Source of the DNA: Microthrix sp041394405
Lineage (GTDB): Bacteria; Actinomycetota; Acidimicrobiia; Acidimicrobiales; Microtrichaceae
Reading direction: 5' to 3'
Length of the DNA: 64,000 nt
Assembly (NCBI GenBank): GCA_041394405.1
Contig: JAWKIF010000009.1
Location: 258,664 to 322,663, forward strand
The notes beneath the pieces were generated by a model. The model was not told the origin of the DNA. It did not search any database and saw only the letters and a list, made by a program, of their open reading frames with translations. Position numbers and translations under genes: made by a program. This document shows positions 16,343 through 24,199 of this stretch, piece after piece. The stretch's first letter is position 1, and the number at the start of each line of letters is the position of its first letter.

Positions 16343-17995
16343 TCAGACGGGGTCGTAGCTGTCGGCGAGGTCGCGCAGGTCCTTCTTGGAGATCTTGCCC
16401 AACTCGGCGGTGGGGAACTCGTCGGTGAAGTACACCGCCCGGGGCACCTTGAAGTCCGCCAGCGCAGCCTTGCAGGCGTCGATGATGGCGGCGGCCATGA
16501 CCTCCTCGGGCTCGGCGGCAGGGTTGCGCACGACGAAGGCCACCGGCACCATGTCCAGCATCTCGTGGCTCTTGGCCACGACGGCGATGTCGTCGATGCC
16601 GGGCACCGTGCGACACACGTCCTCCACCTCGCGGGCCGACACGTTCTCGCCGCCCACCTTCAACGCGTCCTTGTCGCGGTCGCAGTAGAAGATGTTGCCG
16701 TCGGCCTCCAGCCGCACCACGTCACCGGTGCGGCACCAGCCGTCCTCGGTGAACATCTTGGCGTTGGCCTCGGGGTTGTTGAGGTACTCCTGGAACACCG
16801 AAATGCCCCGCACCCCGCGGATCCACAGCTCGCCCATCTCGCCCACCTCGGCGGGGCGGCCGGTCTCGTGGTTGACGATCATCATCTCGTACCCCGGGGC
16901 CACCCGGCCCATGGCCATGTCGGGGTAGGTCTCATTCGGGGTGGAGCGGATGCAGTGTCCCACCAGCTCGGTCATGCCGTAGGCGGCCATCACGCGCATG
17001 CCCAGCCACTCGTCCAGGAACGGCATGATCAGCCCGAACACGCCCACCCGCACCGTGTGCTCGGGGATGGGCTCGGCGCCGATGGCCTTGAACACAAACG
17101 GGATCAACGAGATGTGGCTCACCTCGTGGGCGGCGATGACGCTCCAGAACCGGCTGGCGGAGAACTTCGGCTGCAGCACCACGGTGCCGCCCGCGCCAAG
17201 CACCGTCCACATGGCCCAGCCCTGGGTGTTCACGTGGAAGAACGGCAGGTAGCACAGGTAGGTGTCGTCCGGGGTGAAGTCGATGTTGGTCGGGTTCACC
17301 TTAGCGGCCCACAGCACGTTGCCGTGGGTGTGCACCACCGCCTTGGGCTTGGACGTGGTTCCCGAGGTGAACATGATGCTCACCGGACGGAGCGGGTCGG
17401 GGTCCAACTCCGGCACGGTGTCCGGATCGCCGGTGAGGGTATCGAACCCGTCGAAGCCGTGATCCTGCTGGGCGTCCTCCGCGGGCACGCCCGAGTTGTC
17501 CTCGGTGACCACCACCCACGCCAGGTCGCCTCCGGCCTCGGCCACCACCGGGGCCAGCTTGGGCTGCGTGATGGCGCCAACCGCGCCCGAGTGCTCGATG
17601 AAGTAGCTCAGCTCGGCCGCCACGCTGCGGGTGTTGGTGGTCACCGACACCCCACCGAGGCGGGCCACGGCGTACCAGGCGATGGCCGCCTCCGGGCAGT
17701 TCTCGGCGTGGATGAGCACGCTGTCGCCGGCACCGACGCCGCGGGCGGCCAGCCCAGCGGCCACCTCCTTGGTGGCCGCTGCGAACTCGGCGTAGGTCCA
17801 GGTGCGGGAGGCACCGTCAGCCGGCTCCCACACCAGGAACGGATGATCGGCTCGGTGGAGGGCCCGCTGGTCCAGCAACCACCCAACGTCCTGCCCGTGA
17901 AACTGGTAGCGGGCGACCGTGTCACGGTCGAGCACCGGCAGTTGCTGAGCGTCGGCGGACGGGTCGGGCATTCCGGCGGCGGTTGGCTCTGACAT
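16343..17995 (-). CDS. AMP-dependent acyl-CoA synthetase (ANL superfamily)
   Basis: A 550-aa adenylate-forming enzyme. MFTSGTTSKPKAVVHTHGN is the phosphate-binding motif, AYGMTEL the A5 motif, WCRTGDVV and DRDKDALKVGGENVSA the hinge region, and the final KISKKDLRDL holds the adenylation Lys. It activates a carboxylic acid to acyl-AMP and then acyl-CoA. The ATG with GGGGGAGC 8 nt upstream is preferred over a start 48 codons earlier. The substrate is not certain; with the nearby P450 and dehydrogenases, fatty or sterol side-chain acids are plausible. Confidence 0.88.
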   Translation of the reverse strand: MSEPTAAGMPDPSADAQQLPVLDRDTVARYQFHGQDVGWLLDQRALHRADHPFLVWEPADGASRTWTYAEFAAATKEVAAGLAARGVGAGDSVLIHAENCPEAAIAWYAVARLGGVSVTTNTRSVAAELSYFIEHSGAVGAITQPKLAPVVAEAGGDLAWVVVTEDNSGVPAEDAQQDHGFDGFDTLTGDPDTVPELDPDPLRPVSIMFTSGTTSKPKAVVHTHGNVLWAAKVNPTNIDFTPDDTYLCYLPFFHVNTQGWAMWTVLGAGGTVVLQPKFSASRFWSVIAAHEVSHISLIPFVFKAIGAEPIPEHTVRVGVFGLIMPFLDEWLGMRVMAAYGMTELVGHCIRSTPNETYPDMAMGRVAPGYEMMIVNHETGRPAEVGEMGELWIRGVRGISVFQEYLNNPEANAKMFTEDGWCRTGDVVRLEADGNIFYCDRDKDALKVGGENVSAREVEDVCRTVPGIDDIAVVAKSHEMLDMVPVAFVVRNPAAEPEEVMAAAIIDACKAALADFKVPRAVYFTDEFPTAELGKISKKDLRDLADSYDPV

Positions 17996-18122
17996 CGGTT
18001 TCGCTCCCCCTGGTGGTCGTGACGCCAGCGCACACATCGCGGCCTGACGGGGTGTCAGAGTATCCGCCTCGGCGACACGTGCGTGATGGCCGCAGCCGGG
18101 CCGAGGGAGTAGACACGGCGAC

Positions 18123-18323
18123 ATGAGCGACCACACCATGACCCTTCAGGTTCCCGACATCAGCTGCGATCACTGCGTGGCTGCGATCACCGATGCGGTC
18201 AGGCCCCTGGACGGCGTCCAGGACGTGACCGTCGACGTGGATGCCAAGCAGGTGACCGTCACCGGAGGCGCACCCGACGCCGTGACCGCCGCCATCGTCG
18301 GCGCGGGTTACCCGGTGGCCTGA
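18123..18323 (+). CDS. copZ: CopZ-like heavy-metal-associated protein
   Basis: A 66-aa ferredoxin-fold metal carrier with the metal-binding CxxC in ISCDHC at residues 14-19, followed by VQDVTVDVDAKQVTVTGG and AAIVGAGYPVA. This is the usual Atx1/CopZ size and shape, and the ligand is most likely Cu(I). No copper ATPase is adjacent, and the CsoR-type gene lies 12 kb away. Its last 16 bp overlap the 3' end of the convergent GH36 gene. Confidence 0.88.
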   Translation: MSDHTMTLQVPDISCDHCVAAITDAVRPLDGVQDVTVDVDAKQVTVTGGAPDAVTAAIVGAGYPVA

Positions 18324-20503
18324 CCGCCGGGCCGCCTACCGGCAGCGGGCGCCGGTGCCAGTTCCCAGATCCGGGCGGTCAGCGCCGACTCCAGCGGCCA
18401 GTCGACGCCCGCCGCCAGCGCCTCGCCCGAGTACTCGCGCACCTGCGACTCGGCGCCTGCGCCCAGGTCGGTGACGGTGCCGGTCCACCCAGCCGGGCCC
18501 GCCAGGTCGGGCAGGGCCAGATCGGGCAGGGCGAGCCGCGGCGCCTGCCCGACGGGCTCCTCCAGCTGGTAGGCGAAGAGCACCGCCCGCTCGTTGTCGT
18601 CGGCCACATAGGCGAGCGCGGCGCGGGAGCGGTCCTCGCCCTCGACGGGCGACACCAGCCGCACCAGGTGGCCCTGCTGCACCAGCGGCTGGGTGCGCCG
18701 GGCGATGCCCACGGCGGCGCGGCACACCTCCCATTCCTCGGCGCTCAGGCCCTCCAGGTCCAGGTCGAAGCCGAAGCGGCCGGCCAGGGCCACCGCGCAG
18801 GCGAACCCCATCGGCCGCTCGCCCCAGCGGGTGACGTGGGCGGCCATGGCGGCGGCCGGGAAGAAGTGCGAGCACGCCCACTGCATGCGCACCCGGGTGA
18901 CGGGGTCGGTGTTGTCCGACGTCCAGAACTCGTGAAACCGGCGCAGCGTGCCGTGATCGGTTCGTCCCCCGCCGGATGCGCACAACATCAGCTCGGCCTC
19001 CGGGTGGCGCCGCACCACCTCGTCCATCACCGCCCACGTGGCGTGCACCTGGTCGACCCACACGTTGGCCTGACGGTCGGCGCCCAGCGCGGCTGAGCCG
19101 GGGTCGGTCACGGGCCGGTTGGCGTCCCACTTCACGTAGCTGGTGCCCGGGGCCGCCCCGATCGCTGCGCCCACGGCGTTGGCCTCGAAGCGGCGCACCG
19201 CGGGTAGGAGCGGATCGAGCATCAACTGGTTGCGGTGCTCGCGAGGCTCCCGGCGGTCGCGCACCACCCACCCGGGATGGCGCTCGTACAGCTCGCTGGC
19301 CGGGTTCACCATCTCAGGCTCCACCCAGATGCCGAAGCGAATGCCGCGAGCCGTCGCCGCCTCGGCCAGCGGCGCAAGGCCGTTGGGCAACTTGGCGCGG
19401 TTCACCTGCCAGTCGCCCAGGCCGGCGGTGTCGTCGTTGCGGGGATGGGTGGTGCCGAACCACCCGTCGTCCAGCAGGAATACGTCGGCGTCCAGGTCGG
19501 CCGCCCGGCCGATCAGCTCGACGATGCGGGCCTCGTCGAAGTCGAAGAAGGTGGCTTCCCAGTTGTTGGCCACGATGGGCCGCAGGCGATCGGGGTCGCG
19601 CAGCACCCGGGCGCGTGTCCACCCGTGAAACCGTCGGGTGACCTCGGCCCGGCTCTCCGCCCAGGTCCAGGCCACCGCCGGGGTGGCGAACCGCTTCCCC
19701 GCCTCCAGCAGGTAGGGGGCCCCCAGCGGGTTGGCCCCGGCTCGCAGCCGCAGCTCCGAAGGCGCGTTCGGGTCGGCGCGGGGGCGCACGTCCAGGTCGA
19801 AACGGGTGTTGCCGCCCCACTGGATGGACAGGCCAAGCGTCGTCCCGTGCGCTTCGCTGGAGGGCCCCGAGGGCGACACGAGCAGCACCGGGCTGCGCTG
19901 CAGGTGGGGCTGGGCGCCGCCCAGGCTGGCGAACGACTTGGTGCCGGGGGTGAGGGTCTCGCTGGTCCAGCGCCATTCGTCGGCCCAGCCGCTGCCGCCG
20001 AACTGACACGCCTGGGCATCGCTGGCGGCCAGCATCAGCGGTGCCATCGAGTCGTAGCCGGTCAACAGCACCGGCCCCGGCTCGTCGTGTTCCACCTCCA
20101 CCCACTGCTCCAACACCCCGCTGTCCGGGTGGGTGCGCAGGTGATGCTCCACCCGCAACGCACACAGCTCGTCGCGGCAGGACACCACCACGTGGGTGCC
20201 GCCGGGCTCGTCGCTGCGGGTCTCCGAGCGCGCCACCGGGCGTGTGGTGAGGGTGCCGTCGGCGTGTGTGATGGCCAACGCCGGCGGACGGAACGGGTCG
20301 GCGCCGCCGGCCACGGGGTAGGCCTCCGGGTACAGGCCCAGCGGCAGGTCGGCCGTCGCCAGGTGCCCCTCGGGGCCCAAGCCGATCTGGCGCAGCACCC
20401 CCACGCCGTCGACCGCCCACGTCAGGCCCCAGCCGCCGGCGTCCACCCGGATGGGTTGGCCGACGCCCAGCGCCTCGGTGCTGTCGGTGGTGGTGGTGCT
20501 CAC
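18308..20503 (-). CDS. Glycoside hydrolase family 36 alpha-galactosidase
   Basis: A 731-aa enzyme of full GH36 architecture: N-terminal beta-sandwich (1-300), TIM barrel and C-terminal sandwich. The nucleophile is Asp460 in YVKWDANRP and the acid/base is Asp530 in EFWTSDNTDP. LLDDGWFG, FGIWVEPEMVNP and CASGGGRTDHG are standard. No signal peptide is seen, so it would hydrolyse alpha-galactosides taken into the cell. The start is a GTG. It lies 16 bp after bioA on the same strand, although no functional link is obvious, and its 3' end overlaps copZ. Confidence 0.92.
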   Translation of the reverse strand: MSTTTTDSTEALGVGQPIRVDAGGWGLTWAVDGVGVLRQIGLGPEGHLATADLPLGLYPEAYPVAGGADPFRPPALAITHADGTLTTRPVARSETRSDEPGGTHVVVSCRDELCALRVEHHLRTHPDSGVLEQWVEVEHDEPGPVLLTGYDSMAPLMLAASDAQACQFGGSGWADEWRWTSETLTPGTKSFASLGGAQPHLQRSPVLLVSPSGPSSEAHGTTLGLSIQWGGNTRFDLDVRPRADPNAPSELRLRAGANPLGAPYLLEAGKRFATPAVAWTWAESRAEVTRRFHGWTRARVLRDPDRLRPIVANNWEATFFDFDEARIVELIGRAADLDADVFLLDDGWFGTTHPRNDDTAGLGDWQVNRAKLPNGLAPLAEAATARGIRFGIWVEPEMVNPASELYERHPGWVVRDRREPREHRNQLMLDPLLPAVRRFEANAVGAAIGAAPGTSYVKWDANRPVTDPGSAALGADRQANVWVDQVHATWAVMDEVVRRHPEAELMLCASGGGRTDHGTLRRFHEFWTSDNTDPVTRVRMQWACSHFFPAAAMAAHVTRWGERPMGFACAVALAGRFGFDLDLEGLSAEEWEVCRAAVGIARRTQPLVQQGHLVRLVSPVEGEDRSRAALAYVADDNERAVLFAYQLEEPVGQAPRLALPDLALPDLAGPAGWTGTVTDLGAGAESQVREYSGEALAAGVDWPLESALTARIWELAPAPAAGRRPGGQATG

Positions 20504-20519
20504 GCTGGGGTCGCTCCGC

Positions 20520-21845
20520 TCATGGGTCGGCGTGGCTGCGCGCCACCTCGATCATGCCCGCGCAGATGGTGGCGATGTCCCGATCGGTGCAGACGTAGGG
20601 CGGCATGGCATACACCAGGTTGCGGAACGGGCGCAGCCACACCCCCGCCGCGACCGCCGCCTCCACGCAGCGCTCCATGTTGATGGGCCGGTCCAGCTCG
20701 ATCACGCCGATGGCGCCCAGCACCCGCACGTCGGTCACCTGGGGCATCTCGCGGGCGGGCTCCAGCCCCGCCAGCAGCGCAGCTTCGATGCGGGCGACGG
20801 CCTGCCGGTACCCGGACTGCACCAGCAGGTCGATGGACGCCACCGCCGTGGCGCAGGCCAACGGGTTGGCCATGAACGTCGGCCCGTGGGCCAGCACCGG
20901 AACCTCCCCGCCGGCGATGCCCTCCCCCACCGCCTCGGTGCAGAGGGTGGCCGCCAGCGTCATCATTCCGCCGGTCAGCGCCTTGCCCACGCACATGATG
21001 TCGGGCGACACGCCGGCCCACTCGGCGGCGAACATGGGGCCCGTGCGGCCGAAGCCCGTGGCGATCTCGTCGAAGATCAACAGCACCTCGTGGCGGTCGC
21101 ACAGCTCGCGCAGCACCCGCAGGTAGCCGGGTTGATGAAACCGCATCCCGCCGGCCCCCTGCACGACGGGCTCGACGATCACCGCCGCCAGCTCATCCCG
21201 ATGGGTGCTCAGCGCGTGTTCCAGCTCGTCCACGTAGGCGTCGCTCAGCGGCGCGTCGAACCCGGCAGGCGGGGCGGAGACGAAGCGCTGGGTGGGCACC
21301 ACGCCCGACCAGAGCGAGTGCATGCCGCCGTCGGGGTCGCAGGCCGACATGGCCATGAAGGTGTCGCCGTGATAGCCGCTGCGCCAGGTGAGCAACCGCC
21401 GCTTCTCGGGCCGGCCGCTCGACCGGTGGTATTGCAGCGCCATCTTGACGCCCACCTCGACGGCCACCGAGCCGGAGTCCGAGAAGAAGACCCGCTCCAG
21501 GCCGGGTGGGGTCAGCTCCACCAGGCGACGGCCCAGCTCCACAGCCGGCCGGTGGGTGAGCCCGCCGAACATCACGTGGCTCATGGTGCCCAGCTGGGCG
21601 GTGGCCGCGGCCACCAGCGCAGGATGGGAGTAGCCGTGGATGGCCGCCCACCACGACGACATGCCGTCCACCAACACTCGTTCGTGCCCGTCGGGCGTGC
21701 GCACGGTGAGGCGGCATCCCGATGCCGAGGTCACCAGCAGCGGCGGCGAGCTGGCGGGCACCGTGGAATAGGGATGCCACAGGTGCGCCTGGTCGAAGGC
21801 CACCGGCTCGCCCGGATCCCACGGCGTCGCGTCCTCGGCGGTCAT
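20520..21845 (-). CDS. bioA: Adenosylmethionine-8-amino-7-oxononanoate aminotransferase
   Basis: A 441-aa class III aminotransferase that makes 7,8-diaminopelargonate in biotin synthesis, using S-adenosylmethionine as amino donor. BioA-specific features are HLWHPYS near the N-terminus, DGMSSWWAAIHGYSHP and HGPTFMANPLAC. The PLP Lys is in VGKALTGG. The ATG 25 codons inside the longest frame was chosen because the extension reads into a palindromic intergenic region. No bioF, bioD or bioB is adjacent, so the pathway genes are scattered here. Confidence 0.9.
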   Translation of the reverse strand: MTAEDATPWDPGEPVAFDQAHLWHPYSTVPASSPPLLVTSASGCRLTVRTPDGHERVLVDGMSSWWAAIHGYSHPALVAAATAQLGTMSHVMFGGLTHRPAVELGRRLVELTPPGLERVFFSDSGSVAVEVGVKMALQYHRSSGRPEKRRLLTWRSGYHGDTFMAMSACDPDGGMHSLWSGVVPTQRFVSAPPAGFDAPLSDAYVDELEHALSTHRDELAAVIVEPVVQGAGGMRFHQPGYLRVLRELCDRHEVLLIFDEIATGFGRTGPMFAAEWAGVSPDIMCVGKALTGGMMTLAATLCTEAVGEGIAGGEVPVLAHGPTFMANPLACATAVASIDLLVQSGYRQAVARIEAALLAGLEPAREMPQVTDVRVLGAIGVIELDRPINMERCVEAAVAAGVWLRPFRNLVYAMPPYVCTDRDIATICAGMIEVARSHADP

Positions 21846-21877
21846 GGCACCAGTATGGGTCGCCCGGCTGGGCGGAC

Positions 21878-21925
21878 GTCCGGTGAGGGTTGTGGGGGCC
21901 CTGGCACCGATAACCCTCACCGGAC
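21878..21925. promoter_or_regulatory. Perfect 14-bp inverted repeat between bioA and the fused acyl-CoA dehydrogenase
   Basis: GTCCGGTGAGGGTT (21878-21891) and its exact reverse complement (21912-21925) flank a 20-nt spacer. The genes on both sides diverge, so a terminator is unlikely. A dimeric-repressor operator covering both promoters is the simplest reading. No regulator gene is adjacent. Confidence 0.65.
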
Positions 21926-21991
21926 GGCGTCGGGCGTAGGGTCAAGGGCTTCCTCCACCGACGCCACACCAACCCACGGGAGCCGATTCGC

Positions 21992-24169
21992 ATGCCCATC
22001 GCCATCACCGAGGACCACCTGGCACTGGGTGCCACCGTCGCCGACCTCGCCCGCTCCAGAGACCTGCTGGGGGCCAACCGGGCGCTGCTGGAGGCGTCCG
22101 AGGAGGAACTGCCCGAGGCGTGGGCCGAGTTCGCCCAGCTCGGCTGGCTGGGCCTGCACCTGCCCGAGCAGCACGGAGGCTCGGGCTTTGGCCTGGAGGA
22201 GCTGGTGGTCGTGGTGGAAGAGCTGGGCCGCCGAGCCGCACCCGGCCCCTTCGTTCCCACCGTCATCGCCAGCGCCGTTATCGCCGCCATCGGCGACGAG
22301 GCCGCTTGCGCCGAGCACCTGCCCGGTCTGGCCGACGGCTCCCGCACCGCAGCGGTGGCCCTCGGCGGCGCGGCGGCCATCGACGACGGTTCCGCCTCGG
22401 ACGGGGCGGCCACCGTGTCGGGCTCGGCGGGTGTGGTGCTGGGCGGCGGCCTGGCCAACCTGCTGCTCATCGCCGTGGGCGACGACGTGGCCGTCGTCGA
22501 CGCAGCCCACGAGGGCGTCGCCGTTGAGGCGCCGCCCAACCTGGACCCGTCTCGCCGCAGCGTGCGCATCACCCTCGACGCCGTCCCGGCAACGACCCTT
22601 GCCGGGGGCGCCGGCACGCTCACCGACCTGTCGCGGCTGATCCTGTCGGCCGACGCGGTGGGGGTGGCCGCCGAGTGCACCCAGATGGCGGCTGAATACG
22701 CCAAGGAACGCATCCAGTTCGGCCGGCCCATCGCCATGTTCCAGGCCGTGAAGCACCACTGCGCCAACATGGCCGTGGCCACCGAGATGGCCACCTGCGC
22801 CGTGTGGGATGCGGCCCGGGCGGCGGCCTCCGGCGGCGACCAGCTGAGCTACGCCGCTGCGGTCGCCGCCACGCTGGCGGGGCCGGCGGCCGACCTGTGC
22901 GCCAACCTCAACACCCAGGTGCACGGCGGCATCGCCATCACCTGGGAGCACGACGCCCACCTCTACCTGCGCCGGGCCACCACCCTGGGCCACTTCCTCC
23001 ACCCCGACGCCGCGGCGAGCGACCTGATCGAGCTCGTTCGGCGGGGCGTCAGCCGGGCCAAGACCGTGGAGCTGCCGCCCGAGGCCGAGGCCATCCGCAC
23101 CGAGGTGCAGGAGCTGGTACAGCAGCTCGCCGGGCTCTCCGACGAGGAGCAGCGGGCCAAGCTGGTTGAGACGGGTTACGCCATGCCGCACTGGCCCAAG
23201 CCCTTCGGGCGGGCGGCGGGCGCCGTGGAGCAACTGGTGATCGAGCAGGAGTTTGGCGCAAGCAACATCTCCCGCCCGTCCTACGGCATCACCGGCTGGA
23301 ACATCCTCACCCTCATTCAGTACGGCACGGAGGACCAGGTGGCTCGCTGGGTGAAGCCCGCGCTCGACCAGGACGTGGTCTGGTGCCAGCTGTTCTCCGA
23401 GCCCGACGCCGGCTCCGACGCTGCGGGCGTGAAGACCAAGGCCACCCGGGTGGACGGCGGCTGGCTGGTGAACGGCCAGAAGGTGTGGACCTCCGGCGCC
23501 CACTACGCGGGCATGGGCTTTGCCACCGTGCGCACCAACCCGGACGTCCCCAAGCACGACGGCATCACGATGATGGTCATCGACATGGACGCCGAGGGCG
23601 TCGAGGTGCGCCCGCTGAAGATGACCAACGGCGGCAAGGAGTTCAACGAGGTCTTCTTCAACGACGTGTTCGTCCCCGATGACGACGTCGTCGGTCCCGT
23701 GGACGGAGGGTGGACCGTGGCCCGGGCCACCCTGGGCAACGAGAGCGTCAGCATCGGCAGCGGCGACGGCGGCATGTCCATGCCCCCCGAGTTGCTGGTG
23801 TCGGCCTACCTGGAGCACCCCGAGCGGCTCGGCGGCGGGGCCGCCCGCATCGGCCGCTACGTCGCCGAGCACCAGGCCATGGGGCTGCTCAACCTGCGCA
23901 GCGCCAACCGGGCGGTGGCGGGCAACGAGCCCGGCCCTGAGGGGGCCATCACCAAGCTGGTGCTCTCGGAGATCGGCCACGACGCGGCCGCCATCCTCAC
24001 CGAGTGTTACGGCCCGGACTCGGTGTTCATGGACGGCCCGGCCGCCATCAGCAACCAGATGGTGCTGATGCACCGCGCGCTGTCCATCGCCGGTGGCACC
24101 TCCGAGATCAAGCGCAACCAAATCGGCGAGCGCATCCTGGGCCTGCCCCGCGATCCGCTCATCAACTGA
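21992..24169 (+). CDS. Tandem-fused acyl-CoA dehydrogenase (FadE34-like, two ACAD domains)
   Basis: A 725-aa chain, twice the normal length, made of two acyl-CoA dehydrogenase modules. Module 1 (1-360) shows LGWLGLHLPEQHGG, ERIQFGRPIAMFQAVKHH and QVHGGIAITWEHDAHLYLRR. Module 2 (about 370-725) shows LFSEPDAGSDAAGVKTKA, WLVNGQKVWTSGAHYA and the C-terminal AGGTSEIKRNQIGERILGLP. The best-known protein of this layout is mycobacterial FadE34, which oxidises sterol side-chain acyl-CoA; that role here is an inference. FAD probably binds at the inter-domain interface. GGGAG precedes the ATG. Confidence 0.88.
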   Translation: MPIAITEDHLALGATVADLARSRDLLGANRALLEASEEELPEAWAEFAQLGWLGLHLPEQHGGSGFGLEELVVVVEELGRRAAPGPFVPTVIASAVIAAIGDEAACAEHLPGLADGSRTAAVALGGAAAIDDGSASDGAATVSGSAGVVLGGGLANLLLIAVGDDVAVVDAAHEGVAVEAPPNLDPSRRSVRITLDAVPATTLAGGAGTLTDLSRLILSADAVGVAAECTQMAAEYAKERIQFGRPIAMFQAVKHHCANMAVATEMATCAVWDAARAAASGGDQLSYAAAVAATLAGPAADLCANLNTQVHGGIAITWEHDAHLYLRRATTLGHFLHPDAAASDLIELVRRGVSRAKTVELPPEAEAIRTEVQELVQQLAGLSDEEQRAKLVETGYAMPHWPKPFGRAAGAVEQLVIEQEFGASNISRPSYGITGWNILTLIQYGTEDQVARWVKPALDQDVVWCQLFSEPDAGSDAAGVKTKATRVDGGWLVNGQKVWTSGAHYAGMGFATVRTNPDVPKHDGITMMVIDMDAEGVEVRPLKMTNGGKEFNEVFFNDVFVPDDDVVGPVDGGWTVARATLGNESVSIGSGDGGMSMPPELLVSAYLEHPERLGGGAARIGRYVAEHQAMGLLNLRSANRAVAGNEPGPEGAITKLVLSEIGHDAAAILTECYGPDSVFMDGPAAISNQMVLMHRALSIAGGTSEIKRNQIGERILGLPRDPLIN

Positions 24170-24186
24170 CGGCACAGCGGCGCATT

Positions 24187-24198
24187 GCGGCGCGCCGC
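24187..24198. terminator. GC-rich palindrome between convergent genes
   Basis: GCGGCGCGCCGC is a perfect 12-bp palindrome in the 30-bp gap between the convergent dehydrogenase and ceramidase genes. It could form a short hairpin terminator for either strand. No T-tract follows, so this is weak. Confidence 0.3.
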
Positions 24199-24199
24199 G

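Noticed and set aside
18668..19096. Plus-strand frames inside the GH36 gene
   Set aside because: Mirror frames of a strongly conserved enzyme; no domain recognised.
21917..24175. 752-aa minus frame opposite the fused acyl-CoA dehydrogenase
   Set aside because: Long open shadow typical of GC-rich DNA; composition is Gly/His/Val-rich without motifs.
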